From assembly GCA_003987795.1 (NCBI GenBank), contig RXJO01000224.1, positions 1-63,466 on the forward strand: 63,466 bases of DNA, in the 5' to 3' direction. Positions 39,302 to 53,004 of this stretch are shown here, piece by piece. Position numbers and translations under genes: made by a program. Source of the DNA: Curvibacter sp. GTDB taxonomy: Bacteria; Pseudomonadota; Gammaproteobacteria; Burkholderiales; Burkholderiaceae_C. Under the pieces are notes generated by a model, which had not been told where the DNA came from, did no database searches, and saw only the letters and a program-made list of their open reading frames with translations. The stretch's first letter is position 1. Each line of letters opens with the position of its first letter.

Positions 39302-42247
39302 ATGCCCTCCGTGAAACCCTGGACTGCTGCCCTCTTGGCCTTCCTGGTTTGCATGGCAGCTTCACTGGCTCTGGTGGAAGGCCTGCATCGGCAACAACGC
39401 AGCGAAGCCATGGCACGGGTGTCCGACCTGGCCAATGACCACGCCCAGGCCCTGCAGCACGGCCTGGAGCAGGCGCTGTCCGCCAACTACGCCTTGGCGG
39501 CACTGGTGCAGCAGAGCCAAGGGCATGTGACTCAGTTTGAAGCCGCTGGCGAAATGCTCCTGAAGTTTCACCCTGGGGTCACCATGCTGGGCTTGGGGCC
39601 CGGCGGGCGCATCACCCAGGTGATGCCCCTGCTGGGCAACGAGCGAGCCATCGGCTTCAACCCCTTGAACGACCCGCAGCAACGCGATGAAGCCCGGCGC
39701 GCCCAGTTGGCGCGACAACTCAGCATGGCTGGCCCGCTCAACCTGGTCCAGGGCGGCGTCGGTGTGGTGGGTCGGCTGCCGGTGTTCTTACCAGACGAGC
39801 TTGGTCATGAAAGCTTCTGGGGTTTCACCAATGTCACCATCCGTCTGGACACCTTGCTGGATCACGCCCAATTGCCTCGGCTGAGCGAGCGGGGCTACCT
39901 CTACGAACTCTGGCGATCCGTCCCTGAATCAGGTGCCAAGCAGGTGATTGCCGAAGGTGGACATGGCGTGCTCGATCAACCCGTCGAACGGACGATCGCC
40001 CTGCCGAATGCCCAATGGCACCTCAGCGTCAGTCCCGCTGAGGGTTGGACCTCGATGCTGGACCAATTGGTTCACGGGCTGAGCGCCACCCTGGTGTCCG
40101 GGCTGCTGTCCTACCTGGTCTACCTGCTGGCCCGCCAGAGAATGCAAGAGCGCTGGCTGGAGACCCAGGTCGCAGCCCGCACCGCAGAGATCAAAGCGGC
40201 ACAGCAGCAATTGCAAGCCACGCTTCAGGCCGTGCCGGATCCCATGTTCGAGTTCGACCTGGAAGGCGTCTGCCTGGGCGCCCAGGTGCCCCTCCACGGC
40301 GGCAATTTTTTGCACGCAGAAATGAGGGTGGGTCGGCATCTTCAGCAGGCCCTTGGTTCCGAGGCCGGCCGTGAAGTGATGTGCGCACTCGACGAGGCCC
40401 ATCGCCAGGGCTGGTCGGGTGGTCATCACTTCGTGATCCACCACGAGGGCAGATCCCATGAGTTTGAGCTGTCTGTGGCGCGGTCATCGGTATCCTCTGG
40501 AGGCTCACCGAGGTTTGTCGCCATGGTGCGAGATGTCACCCGCCGCCAGATCGATCAGGAGATGCTGCGCCTCACAGCCAAGGTGTTCGAGCTCAGCAGC
40601 GATGCCTTTGTCGTGACCGATGCGAACGAGCGCATCATGATGGTCAATCAGGCCTTCTGCACGCTGACCGGTTTCGCCCGGGACGAGGTGCTGGGCCGGC
40701 AGGCGAGATTGCTCGCCGCCCATCGCGACGACGACAGCTTTGCACATCTGGTGCGGACGGCCATCCAGCAACACGGGCATTGGGAAGGCGAGGCCTGGAA
40801 CCAGCGAAAAGACCGCAGCCGATACCTGCAATGGCTGTCGGTGAGCTGCCTGGTATCACCCGAGGGGCAGACCAGCCACTACATCGCAGCCTTCCGGGAC
40901 ATCACCCAGCAGAAACAATCCGAGGAGCGGATCCGAAGCCTGGCCTACTTCGATCCCCTGACAGGACTGCCCAACCGGACGTTGCTGCAGGAACGCAGCC
41001 AGGCCACCCTGAACACGGCCCGGCGAACGGCTCAGGGCTTCGCGGTCTTCTTCCTCGACATCGATCACTTCAAGAATGTGAACGACTCGCTGGGACATGG
41101 CATCGGAGACCAGTTGCTGCTTGAATTCGCCCGCCGTCTGCGCGGCCTGATTCCCGAGCCCGACACGGTGGCGCGACTCGGGGGTGATGAGTTCGTGCTC
41201 TTGATCAGCCAGGCCGATGTGGTCAAGGCGCAGAAACTGGCGCAAGCGGTCCTGGAACTGGCCACCGAGGCCTTCATGGCCGGAGGCCATGAGCTCAATG
41301 TGACCCTCTCGATCGGCGTCGCATTGTTCCCTCAACATGGCACCGACTTCCAGACCCTGCAGCAGCGTGCGGATGCCGCGATGTACCGTGCCAAGCGCAG
41401 CGGGAGGAATCAGTACTGCCTTTTCACAGAGGCGATCCAAGCCGATGCCAATCGGGTCCTTCTGCTGGAGAACGCCTTGCGCAGAGCGCTCGAGCGCGGG
41501 CAGATGAGCCTTCATTACCAGCCTCAACTCGACCTCCATACCCGCGCAGTCGTGGGTGCCGAAGCCTTGCTGCGCTGGAATCACCCCGAGCTGGGAAACA
41601 TATCGCCGGCCGAATTCATTCCGATCGCGGAAGACACGGGCTTGATTCTGGGCTTGGGAGAGTGGGTGCTGCGAACCGCGCTGAGCCAATTGCGGCAATG
41701 GATCGATCAAGGCCTGCCGCCCATGACCATGGCCGTGAATGTCTCTGCAGTCCAGTTCCGCCAAGCCCAGCTTCCAGAACTGGTCAAGCGCCTGGTCAGC
41801 GAGGCTGGGGTCGCGCCCCACTTGGTAGGACTTGAGCTGACCGAAGGCGTTGCACTGGACGACCCTGTGGGAGCAAGCCTGATCCTGGACAGGCTCCATG
41901 CGCAAGGCATCCGACTGCTGATGGATGACTTCGGCACGGGCTACTCATCGCTCAGCCAGCTCAAGCGCTTTCAAGTCAGCAAGCTGAAGATCGACCGCTC
42001 CTTCATCAAGGATCTGCAGAACAACCCGGAAGACCAGGCCATCGTGCGAGCGATCATCAGCATGGCCCAGGCCCTGGACATGCTGACCCTGGCAGAAGGC
42101 GTCGAAGACGCCTGGCAACTCGACTTCCTGCAACAGGAAGGTTGCCACGAAATCCAGGGGTTCCACTTCAGTCGGCCACTGCCCGCCAGTGAGTTTGAAA
42201 CCTTGATCCGACGGCACCTCGAGGAAACGAGCTCAGGCGTGGGCTGA
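39302..42247 (+). CDS. CHASE-PAS-PAS-GGDEF-EAL c-di-GMP signalling protein
   Basis: N-terminal TM plus periplasmic CHASE-like region, second TM near LVHGLSATLVSGLLSYLVYLLAR, PAS repeats, ARLGGDEFVLL, GAEALLRWNHPELG. Confidence 0.92.
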   Translation: MPSVKPWTAALLAFLVCMAASLALVEGLHRQQRSEAMARVSDLANDHAQALQHGLEQALSANYALAALVQQSQGHVTQFEAAGEMLLKFHPGVTMLGLGPGGRITQVMPLLGNERAIGFNPLNDPQQRDEARRAQLARQLSMAGPLNLVQGGVGVVGRLPVFLPDELGHESFWGFTNVTIRLDTLLDHAQLPRLSERGYLYELWRSVPESGAKQVIAEGGHGVLDQPVERTIALPNAQWHLSVSPAEGWTSMLDQLVHGLSATLVSGLLSYLVYLLARQRMQERWLETQVAARTAEIKAAQQQLQATLQAVPDPMFEFDLEGVCLGAQVPLHGGNFLHAEMRVGRHLQQALGSEAGREVMCALDEAHRQGWSGGHHFVIHHEGRSHEFELSVARSSVSSGGSPRFVAMVRDVTRRQIDQEMLRLTAKVFELSSDAFVVTDANERIMMVNQAFCTLTGFARDEVLGRQARLLAAHRDDDSFAHLVRTAIQQHGHWEGEAWNQRKDRSRYLQWLSVSCLVSPEGQTSHYIAAFRDITQQKQSEERIRSLAYFDPLTGLPNRTLLQERSQATLNTARRTAQGFAVFFLDIDHFKNVNDSLGHGIGDQLLLEFARRLRGLIPEPDTVARLGGDEFVLLISQADVVKAQKLAQAVLELATEAFMAGGHELNVTLSIGVALFPQHGTDFQTLQQRADAAMYRAKRSGRNQYCLFTEAIQADANRVLLLENALRRALERGQMSLHYQPQLDLHTRAVVGAEALLRWNHPELGNISPAEFIPIAEDTGLILGLGEWVLRTALSQLRQWIDQGLPPMTMAVNVSAVQFRQAQLPELVKRLVSEAGVAPHLVGLELTEGVALDDPVGASLILDRLHAQGIRLLMDDFGTGYSSLSQLKRFQVSKLKIDRSFIKDLQNNPEDQAIVRAIISMAQALDMLTLAEGVEDAWQLDFLQQEGCHEIQGFHFSRPLPASEFETLIRRHLEETSSGVG

Positions 42248-42288
42248 TGACCCGCGAGAGTCCAGCCATACCGACCGATTCCGTCGAC

Positions 42289-43623
42289 TCAGCCTGCGCG
42301 GGCCGCGTCGGCCATCTGGTTGGCCAGGTGGCTGGCCAGGCTGGCGTCGCGAGCCTCCACCATCACACGCAACAGGGGCTCGGTGCCGCTGGGGCGAATC
42401 AGAACCCGACCCAGCCCTGCCAAGGCTGCCTCGGCTTCAGCAATGGCTTGCTTGAGCCAGGGGTTTTCCTGCCATTTCTGGTCTGGGCGCAGACGAACAT
42501 TCACCAGGGTCTGCGGAAACAGCGTCACCGGCGCCAACCACTGCGCCAGGGTCCGCCCGGCGCGAACACAAGCCTGCAGAACCTGCAATGCGCTGATGAG
42601 GCCATCCCCCGTCGTGTGGCGGTCCAGGGCAAGCAGGTGGCCGGAGCCCTCACCGCCCAGTGTCCAGCCCTGTCGCTCGAGCTGCTCGAGCACATAACGG
42701 TCACCCACCTTGGCACGCACGAAGTCCACGCCACGCTCACGCAGTGCCAGTTCGACCGCCATATTGGTCATCAAGGTCCCGACCACCCCGGGCACGGCCA
42801 GTCCTCTTTCGAGCCGGTCCATGGCAAACAGGTAGAGAAGTTCATCACCGTTGTAGAGGCGCCCAGTCGCATCCACCATCTGCAGACGGTCGGCATCCCC
42901 GTCCAGGGCCACGCCCAGATCGGCCTGATTGGCCCGCACAGATCGGACCAGGGCATCCGGGTGGGTGGCCCCCACCTCGTGGTTGATGTTCAGACCATCG
43001 GGCGTGCAGCCGAGTGCAATCACCTCGGCACCCAGTTCGTGGAACACCTTCGGGGCGATGTGATAGGCCGCGCCATGCGCCGCATCGACCACGATGCGCA
43101 GCCCCTTGAGCGTGAGTTCGTTGGGGAAGGTGCTTTTGCAGAACTCGATGTAACGGCCCGCGGCGTCGTCAAGCCGACGGGTCTTGCCAAGCGAAGCCGA
43201 ATCCACCCAGACTGGGGCCTCCAGCAGAGCCGCCTCGACGTCCAGCTCCCAGGCATCGGGCAGCTTCGCCCCCTGGGCACTGAAAAACTTGATGCCATTG
43301 TCCTGGAACGGATTGTGGCTGGCGCTGATGACCACGCCCAGGCTCGCTCTCTGAGCCCGGGTCAGATAGGCCACACCCGGTGTCGGCAAAGGCCCCAACA
43401 AGACCACGTCAACGCCGGCCGAGTTGAAGCCGGACTCCAGTGCGCTTTCCAGCATGTACCCCGAGATGCGCGTGTCCTTGCCGATCAGCACGGTCGGCCG
43501 GGCTTCGGTCTGGCGCAAAACCCGCCCCACCGCGTGCGCCAGGCGCAGCACGAAATCGGGCGTGATGGGCGCCTGGCCCACAGTGCCGCGAATGCCATCG
43601 GTACCAAAATACTGTCTTGTCAT
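42289..43623 (-). CDS. glmM: Phosphoglucosamine mutase
   Basis: [42 protein letters not shown]. Confidence 0.97.
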   Translation of the reverse strand: MTRQYFGTDGIRGTVGQAPITPDFVLRLAHAVGRVLRQTEARPTVLIGKDTRISGYMLESALESGFNSAGVDVVLLGPLPTPGVAYLTRAQRASLGVVISASHNPFQDNGIKFFSAQGAKLPDAWELDVEAALLEAPVWVDSASLGKTRRLDDAAGRYIEFCKSTFPNELTLKGLRIVVDAAHGAAYHIAPKVFHELGAEVIALGCTPDGLNINHEVGATHPDALVRSVRANQADLGVALDGDADRLQMVDATGRLYNGDELLYLFAMDRLERGLAVPGVVGTLMTNMAVELALRERGVDFVRAKVGDRYVLEQLERQGWTLGGEGSGHLLALDRHTTGDGLISALQVLQACVRAGRTLAQWLAPVTLFPQTLVNVRLRPDQKWQENPWLKQAIAEAEAALAGLGRVLIRPSGTEPLLRVMVEARDASLASHLANQMADAARAG

Positions 43624-43651
43624 GTGTTTCCCTCGTCTGGCCTGTAGAAGC

Positions 43652-44533
43652 TCAGGCCTCTTGTTGAGTGTCGGGCCGCTCGGCATCGCACATCGCCTGC
43701 CAGACCTGCAAGGCTGCCCGTGTTTCCTGCACATCGTGCACACGCACCACCCGGGCACCGCGGTCCACGGCCAGCACGGCCGCCGTGGTGCTCGGTACCA
43801 GGCGCTGCTCCACCGGCAGGCCGGTCACGGCGCCCAAAGAGGATTTGCGCGACCAACCGGCCAACCAGGGCAGGCCACGGACGTCAAGTTCGTTTTGCCG
43901 GGCCAGCAAGGCAAAATTCTGCTGCACCGTCTTTCCAAAACCGATCCCGGCGTCAAGCATCACGCGCTCGGCATCCACCCCCAACACGAGCAGGCGATCC
44001 AGTTCCTGGCCCAGAAAAGCATTCACCGCAGGAATCACATCGCCGTCGAGGGGCTGGGTCTGCATGGTTTGCGGATCGCGGTGCATGTGCATCAGGCACA
44101 CGCCACACGACGGATGACGGGCCACAGCCTCTCGCGCACCCGGCTGCCGCAAAGCCCAGATGTCGTTGATCACGTCGGCCCCCAGATCCAGAACGGCCTG
44201 CATCACCTCGGGCTTGTAGGTATCAACCGAAATAGGCACACCCAGTCTCACAGCCTCACGGACCACGGGCAGCACGCGGGCCAACTCATCCGCCAAAGGC
44301 ACCGCCGGACTGCCTGGGCGGGTTGATTCGCCTCCGATGTCCAACAGATCAGCGCCCTGCGTCAGCAACTGCTCGGCATGGCGCAGGGCCTGGGCCGCAG
44401 TGGCATGGTGCCCGCCATCGGAAAATGAGTCGGGAGTGACGTTGACGATGCCCATCACCTGTGGGCGACTCAGGTCGATCCTGAAACGCGAAGTCTGCCA
44501 GAACATCCAGAAATGCCGATCAGAAATAAGCAA
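43652..44533 (-). CDS. folP: Dihydropteroate synthase
   Basis: [43 protein letters not shown]. Confidence 0.96.
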   Translation of the reverse strand: MLISDRHFWMFWQTSRFRIDLSRPQVMGIVNVTPDSFSDGGHHATAAQALRHAEQLLTQGADLLDIGGESTRPGSPAVPLADELARVLPVVREAVRLGVPISVDTYKPEVMQAVLDLGADVINDIWALRQPGAREAVARHPSCGVCLMHMHRDPQTMQTQPLDGDVIPAVNAFLGQELDRLLVLGVDAERVMLDAGIGFGKTVQQNFALLARQNELDVRGLPWLAGWSRKSSLGAVTGLPVEQRLVPSTTAAVLAVDRGARVVRVHDVQETRAALQVWQAMCDAERPDTQQEA

Positions 44534-44556
44534 CGGGGCCCGTCAAGGCCCCGTTG
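44531..44556 (-). terminator. Intrinsic terminator-like hairpin after ftsH
   Basis: CAACGGGGCC TTGACG GGCCCCGTTG then CTTATTT on the minus strand. Confidence 0.55.
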
Positions 44557-44598
44557 GGAACAATTGCTCAGAGAGTCAATGTGGATTGAGTGCGGGCC

Positions 44599-46524
<1,926 letters not shown>

Positions 46525-46669
46525 GCGGGGCTCCAGAAGCGTAAGTCAACGAGGGAAACGTGGGGCCCATTTTAGGCCTTTCAAGTCGGCAGGGGATCCG
46601 ATTTCTCGATTGCAGCCATAGGGCAAACAAGGGTTTAGAGGCCCGAAGGCCCGATTTTCTTGATCTGAC

Positions 46670-47338
46670 TCACGGTTTGCGGGGATTCTTCAGCCCCATG
46701 CCGATCAGGAAGGTCTCAGACGACTTGTCGCGCGAGGACTTGGGTTTGAGTGGCTTGACCACCTTGAAGGTGTCCTTGAACAACTGCACCAACTGCGTGT
46801 AGCCGCTGCCATGGAATACCTTGGTGACCAGCGCGCCTTCCGGTTTGAGGTGATTTTGCGCGAAGTCGATGGCCAGTTCGATCAGATGGGCAATGCGTGC
46901 CGCATCGACGTTCTCGACACCGGACAGATTGGGTGCCATGTCGGAGACCACCACATCGATCGGCCGCCCCTGCACCACCGACTCGAGCTGCGTCAGCACC
47001 TCGGCCTCACGGAAGTCACCCTGAATGAAATGCACCCCTTCAATCGGCTCCATGGGCAGCAGATCCAGGGCGATGATGGCACCGTTGAGCTCACCCACGG
47101 CCGCCCCGGCCGGGGACAGCTTGCGCCGGACATACTGGCTCCAGGCACCGGGCGTGGAGCCGAGGTCCACCACCAGATGCCCGGGCTTGATCAAGCCCAG
47201 AGACTCATCGATTTCCTTGAGCTTGTAGGCCGCACGGGCCCGGTAGCCATCACGTGCGGCTTGCTTTACATAGGGGTCGTTGACGTGGTCGTTCAACCAC
47301 GCCTTGTTGACCTTTTTACTCTTTGTTTTGATCTTCAT
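46670..47338 (-). CDS. rlmE: 23S rRNA (uridine-2'-O-)-methyltransferase RlmE
   Basis: [45 protein letters not shown]...[14 protein letters not shown]...[11 protein letters not shown]. Confidence 0.96.
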   Translation of the reverse strand: MKIKTKSKKVNKAWLNDHVNDPYVKQAARDGYRARAAYKLKEIDESLGLIKPGHLVVDLGSTPGAWSQYVRRKLSPAGAAVGELNGAIIALDLLPMEPIEGVHFIQGDFREAEVLTQLESVVQGRPIDVVVSDMAPNLSGVENVDAARIAHLIELAIDFAQNHLKPEGALVTKVFHGSGYTQLVQLFKDTFKVVKPLKPKSSRDKSSETFLIGMGLKNPRKP

Positions 47339-47408
47339 GTTTCCTTGCCGGCGGCCATGCCGCCAGGTCACCCTGGTTCTTGGGGCGGCCAAGCCCGATA
47401 ATACGGCC

Positions 47409-47882
47409 ATGCCCCAAATTCAACTTACCCCAGCCGAGCGCCGGGAACAACGGGCCAACGCCCACCATCTCGATCCCGTCGTGCTCATCGGGAGCGATGG
47501 TCTCACCCCGGCCGTCCAGAAAGAAGTGGACGCCGCCCTGAATGCCCACGGCCTGATCAAGGTCCGGGTGTTCTCTGACGACCGCGCCAACCGCGAACAG
47601 ATCTATCAGACCCTGGCCAATGAGCTCGGTGCCGCGCCGGTGCAGCACATCGGCAAGCTGCTGGTGCTGTGGCGCCCGCAAGCCGAAAAACAGCGCCCCG
47701 AGGACGAAGACCGGATGCCCGGCCCTCGCGACGTCAAGGTGCTCAAATACAGCAAACGCGCCGGCCACAAGCCCGAGGTCAAGACCCTGCGCGTGCTGGG
47801 CAACCAACGCCTGACCGCCGGTGGCCAGGTCAAGCGCGCCAAGCCCAAGCAGAAGTCGATCAAGAAACACCAGGCCGACTGA
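47409..47882 (+). CDS. yhbY: YhbY family CRM-domain RNA-binding protein
   Basis: [50 protein letters not shown]; divergent from rlmE as is usual. Confidence 0.92.
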   Translation: MPQIQLTPAERREQRANAHHLDPVVLIGSDGLTPAVQKEVDAALNAHGLIKVRVFSDDRANREQIYQTLANELGAAPVQHIGKLLVLWRPQAEKQRPEDEDRMPGPRDVKVLKYSKRAGHKPEVKTLRVLGNQRLTAGGQVKRAKPKQKSIKKHQAD

Positions 47883-47886
47883 GCGC

Positions 47887-48648
47887 ATGAGCCCGGTAAC
47901 CGACACGGCGCCTACCTCTCAAAGTGAGCGCCACGTCATCTGCATGAAATGGGGCACGAAATACGGCCCCGAATACGTCAACCGGCTCTATGCCATGGTT
48001 CGCCGCCATCTGAGCGGCGATTTCAATTTCGTCTGCCTCACCGACAACGCCGAGGGCATTCGCCCTGAAGTGCAGTGCCTGCCCATTCCCGCCCTGGACC
48101 TGCCTGCCGGCATTCCGGAGCGCGGCTGGACCAAGCTGGCCACCTTCAGTGCCGATCTGCACGGCCTGAAAGGCACTGCGCTGTTCCTGGATGTGGACGT
48201 GGTCGTCACCGGCTCGCTGGACGGGTTCTTCACCCAAGCCGGCGAATTTCTGATCATCCACGACTACAAACGACCCTGGCGAATCACGGGCAACTCGTCG
48301 GTCTATCGATTCCGACTGGGCGCCCATCCCGACATCCTGGCTTATTTCAGAGGCCATTTTGACGAGATCCGCCGGCAGTTTCGCAACGAGCAGGCCTACC
48401 TGTCCGACTTTCTGCATCGTCAGGGCAAACTGGCCTACTGGCCAGCCGATTGGTGCCCAAGCTTCAAGTACCACTGCATCCCCACCTGGCCCAGCAATTA
48501 CTGGAAACCGCCGTTCGTGCCCCAAGGGGCCCGTGTGGTGATCTTTCACGGTGAATGCAATCCGCCGGACGCGTTGGCGGGCCGGCGCAACCGGCGCTTT
48601 CGCCACATCCAGCCGGCCACCTGGGTGGCCGAACACTGGCACGAGTGA
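47887..48648 (+). CDS. Putative glycosyltransferase
   Basis: VICMKWGTKYGPEYVNRLYAMVRRHLSGDFNFVCLTDN...FLDVDVVVTGSLDGFF (DxD); NEQAYLSDFL. Confidence 0.7.
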   Translation: MSPVTDTAPTSQSERHVICMKWGTKYGPEYVNRLYAMVRRHLSGDFNFVCLTDNAEGIRPEVQCLPIPALDLPAGIPERGWTKLATFSADLHGLKGTALFLDVDVVVTGSLDGFFTQAGEFLIIHDYKRPWRITGNSSVYRFRLGAHPDILAYFRGHFDEIRRQFRNEQAYLSDFLHRQGKLAYWPADWCPSFKYHCIPTWPSNYWKPPFVPQGARVVIFHGECNPPDALAGRRNRRFRHIQPATWVAEHWHE

Positions 48649-48675
48649 ACCCTGAGCGACCGCTAGACGACCGGC

Positions 48676-49140
48676 TCAGGTGGGTCGCGCCGGCGAATCG
48701 GCAGCACCCCCGCTGAGGCGCCAGAACAGCACACCGACCAGAATCCACTGCAGCAGGTACAAGGCACTGCCCAAGCTGTGCCACAGCTTGAGGTTGTCCC
48801 GGGCCACGATGCGCGGTGCCACGCCAAACTCAGAGATCAAGGCACACAGCATGGCCGCCAACACGAAGCCAAGCCAAGCTGTCGGCCACACCGGAACGGC
48901 ATTCCCCGGGTCGTCCGAGGGGCGCAGCAGCATCAGCAACAGCAGGCCACTGACGGTTCCCACCCAGGTCTGAGCAGAGAACAGGTGAGCCGCCATGCCG
49001 CCGGCCATCGCAGGGGTGCCCAATTTGGCGAACAGCATGGGCACGACCAGGAAGCCGACCGCACTCAGGCTGCCCCACCATAGGCCGGCCACCATGACGG
49101 GCAGGCGTGCCCGGAGTCGCTGGGCCCAGGTCGCAGTCAC
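48676..49140 (-). CDS. DUF4149-like small membrane protein
   Basis: Four hydrophobic segments; [31 protein letters not shown]; position next to greA. Confidence 0.72.
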   Translation of the reverse strand: MTATWAQRLRARLPVMVAGLWWGSLSAVGFLVVPMLFAKLGTPAMAGGMAAHLFSAQTWVGTVSGLLLLMLLRPSDDPGNAVPVWPTAWLGFVLAAMLCALISEFGVAPRIVARDNLKLWHSLGSALYLLQWILVGVLFWRLSGGAADSPARPT

Positions 49141-49613
49141 AGGTAATGCACCGCCACCACTTCGTAGCGCTTGATACCGCCCGGCGCCTGCACCTCGGCC
49201 ACATCGCCCTCTTCCTTGCCGATCAAGGCACGTGCAATGGGGCTGGAGACGTTGATCAGGCCTTGTTTGAGGTCGGCTTCGTCTTCGCCAACGATCTGGT
49301 ACTTCACAGCATCACCGGTGGCCTCGTCCTCGAGTTCGACGGTCGAGCCGAACACGACGCGCCCGCCGGCATCCAGTGCGGCAGGGTCAATGATCTGGGC
49401 CGCGGACAACTTGCCCTCGATTTCCTGGATTCGTCCTTCGATGAAACCCTGGCGGTCTTTGGCAGCTTCGTATTCAGCGTTTTCGCTCAGATCACCCTGC
49501 GCACGCGCCTCGGCGATGGCATTGATGACCCAGGGGCGGTCGACAGTCTTGAGGCGGTGCAGCTCTTCCTTGAGCTTTTCGGCGCCACGCTTGGTGATGG
49601 GGATGGTAGCCAT
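49137..49613 (-). CDS. greA: Transcription elongation factor GreA
   Basis: [22 protein letters not shown]...[28 protein letters not shown]. Confidence 0.97.
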   Translation of the reverse strand: MATIPITKRGAEKLKEELHRLKTVDRPWVINAIAEARAQGDLSENAEYEAAKDRQGFIEGRIQEIEGKLSAAQIIDPAALDAGGRVVFGSTVELEDEATGDAVKYQIVGEDEADLKQGLINVSSPIARALIGKEEGDVAEVQAPGGIKRYEVVAVHYL

Positions 49614-49755
49614 GGATGGGGTTACTCCGTCATTTTTTCTTCGAAGTCTGCCTTGCTGACACGGCAGGCTGGCAGGGCACAAAAGCAAACCGCCGCACGT
49701 TGCCGCGCGGCGGTTTCATTTCAGCGGTGGATTATGCCGCGATTGGAGCGCGGAC

Positions 49756-52700
49756 TCAGGCAGCCGTCAATTGCGCATGCAGTTCCTGCACCGAATACAC
49801 GTCCAGATTGTCCATGTACTTCATGCCCTCGACAGCGGCTTCGGCACCGGCGATGGTCGTGAAGGTGGTGACACGCGCCAGCAAGGAGCTGGTGCGGATC
49901 TGGCGCGAATCGGCAATCGCGTTGCGACGCTCTTCCACCGTGTTGATGACCAAGGCAATTTCGTTGTTCTTGATCATGTCGACGATGTGCGGGCGACCTT
50001 CGGTGACCTTGTTGACGGTCACGCAGGCCACACCTGCAGCGGTGATGGCCGCTGCCGTGCCCTTGGTCGCCACCAACTCGAAGCCTTGCGCCACCAGTTG
50101 ACGGGCCACCTCGACGGCACGTGCTTTGTCATTGTTCTTCACGGTCAAGAAGGCCTTGCCCGAGCGCGGCAGCTTGGTACCGGCGCCCAGCTGACTCTTG
50201 ACGAAGGCTTCGCCAAAGGTCTTGCCCACGCCCATGACCTCGCCAGTGGACTTCATCTCTGGCCCCAGGATGGTGTCAACACCCGGGAACTTGACGAAGG
50301 GGAACACCGCCTCCTTGACGCTGTAGTAAGGGGGAGTGACCTCCCCGGTGATGCCTTGGGCTGCCAGGGTCTGGCCAGCCATGCAGCGAGCCGCCACCTT
50401 GGCCAACTGGATGCCAGTGGCCTTGGACACGAAGGGCACGGTGCGCGAGGCACGCGGATTCACTTCGAGCACGTAGATCACGTCCTTGCCGTCGATGTGC
50501 TGGATCGCGAACTGGACGTTCATCAGGCCCACCACATTCAGTGATGCGGCCATGGCGCGCGTCTGGCGCTTGATCTCTGTGACGGTCTCAGCACTCAGGC
50601 TGTAAGGAGGCAACGAACAGGCGGAGTCACCGCTGTGCACGCCAGCCTGCTCGATGTGCTCCATCACGCCACCGATGAAGGTCTTGCCTTCAGGGTCACG
50701 CAGGCAGTCGACATCGCATTCGATAGCGTCGTTCAAGAAGCGATCCAGCAGCACGGGCGAATCGTTGCTGACCTTGACAGCTTCGCGCATGTAGCGTTCC
50801 AGGTCGCGCTGTTCGTGCACGATTTCCATGGCACGTCCACCCAGCACGTAGCTGGGACGCACCACCAGGGGGTAACCCAGGGCAGCCGCCTTCTCCAGGG
50901 CCTCGGCTTCCGTGCGGGCCGTGGCATTGGGTGGTTGGCGCAGACCCAGTTCCTGCAGCAGCTTCTGGAAGCGTTCGCGATCTTCGGCCGCATCGATCAT
51001 GTCGGGGCTGGTGCCGATGATGGGCACGCCTTCGGACTCCAGGCCCAAGGCCAGCTTCAGCGGGGTTTGGCCACCGTACTGGACGATCACGCCGGCCGGC
51101 TTTTCCTTGTCGACGATCTCGAGCACGTCTTCGAGCGTGAGCGGCTCGAAGTAAAGGCGATCCGAGGTGTCGTAATCGGTCGAGACGGTCTCAGGGTTGC
51201 AGTTGACCATGATGGTCTCGTAACCGTCTTCACGCATGGCCAAGGCGGCATGCACGCAGCAGTAATCGAACTCAATGCCCTGACCGATGCGGTTCGGGCC
51301 ACCGCCCAGCACCATGATCTTCTTCTTGTTGGTCGGCTCGGCCTCGCACTCATCCTCATAGGACGAATACAGGTAGGCCGTGTCGGTGGCGAACTCGGCG
51401 GCGCAGGTATCCACACGCTTGTAGACCGGGCGCACGTTCAAGGCCTTGCGGGTGTCGCGAATCGCCTTTTCAGACACCTTGAGCAGCTTGGCCAGACGAC
51501 GGTCCGAGAAACCCTTCTTCTTGAGGGTACGCAGGGTGCCGGCGTCGATCGCAGCCAGGGCGGCATCGCCCTTCTCTGCGGCGAGCTTGTCCAGTTCGAG
51601 TTCGATCTTGACGATCTCTTCGATCTGGACCAGGAACCAGCGGTCGATCTTGGTCAGTTCGAAGACTTCGTCAACACTCAGGCCCATGGCAAAGGCATCA
51701 CCCACGTACCAGATGCGCTCGGGACCGGGCTCGCCCAGTTCCTTCTCGAGCACTTCGCGGTCCTGGGTCTTCTCGTTCATGCCATCGACACCGACCTCAA
51801 GGCCGCGCAGTGCCTTCTGGAAGGATTCCTGGAAGGTACGGCCCATGGCCATCACCTCACCCACCGACTTCATCTGGGTGGTCAGGCGGCTGTCGGCAGT
51901 GGGGAATTTCTCGAAGGCAAAACGCGGGATCTTGGTGACCACGTAGTCGATGCTGGGCTCGAAACTGGCCGGGGTGGCGCCACCGGTGATTTCGTTGCGC
52001 AGTTCATCGAGCGTGTAGCCGACCGCCAGCTTGGCCGCCACCTTGGCGATCGGGAAGCCGGTGGCCTTGGAAGCCAGTGCCGAGGAGCGAGACACCCGCG
52101 GGTTCATCTCGATCACGATCATGCGGCCATCCTTGGGGTTGACCGAGAACTGGACGTTGGAACCGCCCGTGTCCACACCGATCTCACGCAGCACCGCCAA
52201 AGAGGCGTTGCGCATGATCTGGTATTCCTTGTCGGTCAGCGTCTGGGCCGGGGCCACGGTGATGGAGTCACCGGTGTGCACACCCATGGGGTCGAGGTTC
52301 TCGATCGAGCAGACGATGATGCAGTTGTCCGCCTTGTCGCGGACCACTTCCATCTCGTACTCTTTCCAGCCCAGCAGCGACTCTTCGATCAGCAACTCAT
52401 TGGTCGGAGAGGCCTCCAGGCCGCGCTTGCAGATGATTTCGAACTCTTCGGCGTTGTAAGCAATGCCGCCGCCGGTACCGCCCAGCGTGAAGCTGGGGCG
52501 GATCACGGTGGGGAAACCAACCGACTTCTGCACGGCCCAGGCTTCGTCCATGCTGTGGGCGATGCCGGAACGGGCCGAACCCAGACCGATCTTGGTCATG
52601 GCGTCCTTGAACTTCAGGCGGTCTTCGGCCTTGTCGATGGCCTCGGGCGTGGCACCGATCAGCTCGACCTTGTACTTGTCGAGCACGCCGTTGCGCCAGA

Positions 52701-53004
52701 GGTCCAGAGCGCAGTTCAGCGCGGTCTGGCCACCCATGGTGGGCAGGATGGCGTCCGGGCGCTCCTTGGCGATGATCTTCTCGACCGTCTGCCAGGTGAT
52801 CGGCTCGATGTAGGTCACATCGGCGGTCGCCGGGTCGGTCATGATCGTGGCGGGGTTGCTGTTGATCAGGATGACCTTGTAACCCTCTTCGCGCAGTGCC
52901 TTGCAGGCCTGCACGCCAGAGTAGTCGAACTCACAGGCCTGGCCGATGATGATCGGGCCGGCGCCAATGATCAGAATGCTTTTGAGGTCTGAACGCTTAG
53001 GCAT
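49756..53004 (-). CDS. carB: Carbamoyl-phosphate synthase large subunit
   Basis: [30 protein letters not shown]; 1082 aa with duplicated ATP-grasp halves. Confidence 0.98.
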   Translation of the reverse strand: MPKRSDLKSILIIGAGPIIIGQACEFDYSGVQACKALREEGYKVILINSNPATIMTDPATADVTYIEPITWQTVEKIIAKERPDAILPTMGGQTALNCALDLWRNGVLDKYKVELIGATPEAIDKAEDRLKFKDAMTKIGLGSARSGIAHSMDEAWAVQKSVGFPTVIRPSFTLGGTGGGIAYNAEEFEIICKRGLEASPTNELLIEESLLGWKEYEMEVVRDKADNCIIVCSIENLDPMGVHTGDSITVAPAQTLTDKEYQIMRNASLAVLREIGVDTGGSNVQFSVNPKDGRMIVIEMNPRVSRSSALASKATGFPIAKVAAKLAVGYTLDELRNEITGGATPASFEPSIDYVVTKIPRFAFEKFPTADSRLTTQMKSVGEVMAMGRTFQESFQKALRGLEVGVDGMNEKTQDREVLEKELGEPGPERIWYVGDAFAMGLSVDEVFELTKIDRWFLVQIEEIVKIELELDKLAAEKGDAALAAIDAGTLRTLKKKGFSDRRLAKLLKVSEKAIRDTRKALNVRPVYKRVDTCAAEFATDTAYLYSSYEDECEAEPTNKKKIMVLGGGPNRIGQGIEFDYCCVHAALAMREDGYETIMVNCNPETVSTDYDTSDRLYFEPLTLEDVLEIVDKEKPAGVIVQYGGQTPLKLALGLESEGVPIIGTSPDMIDAAEDRERFQKLLQELGLRQPPNATARTEAEALEKAAALGYPLVVRPSYVLGGRAMEIVHEQRDLERYMREAVKVSNDSPVLLDRFLNDAIECDVDCLRDPEGKTFIGGVMEHIEQAGVHSGDSACSLPPYSLSAETVTEIKRQTRAMAASLNVVGLMNVQFAIQHIDGKDVIYVLEVNPRASRTVPFVSKATGIQLAKVAARCMAGQTLAAQGITGEVTPPYYSVKEAVFPFVKFPGVDTILGPEMKSTGEVMGVGKTFGEAFVKSQLGAGTKLPRSGKAFLTVKNNDKARAVEVARQLVAQGFELVATKGTAAAITAAGVACVTVNKVTEGRPHIVDMIKNNEIALVINTVEERRNAIADSRQIRTSSLLARVTTFTTIAGAEAAVEGMKYMDNLDVYSVQELHAQLTAA

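Noticed and set aside
50635-52992. 785-aa plus-strand ORF antisense to carB
   Set aside because: Same antisense shadow effect; carB on the minus strand explains the region.
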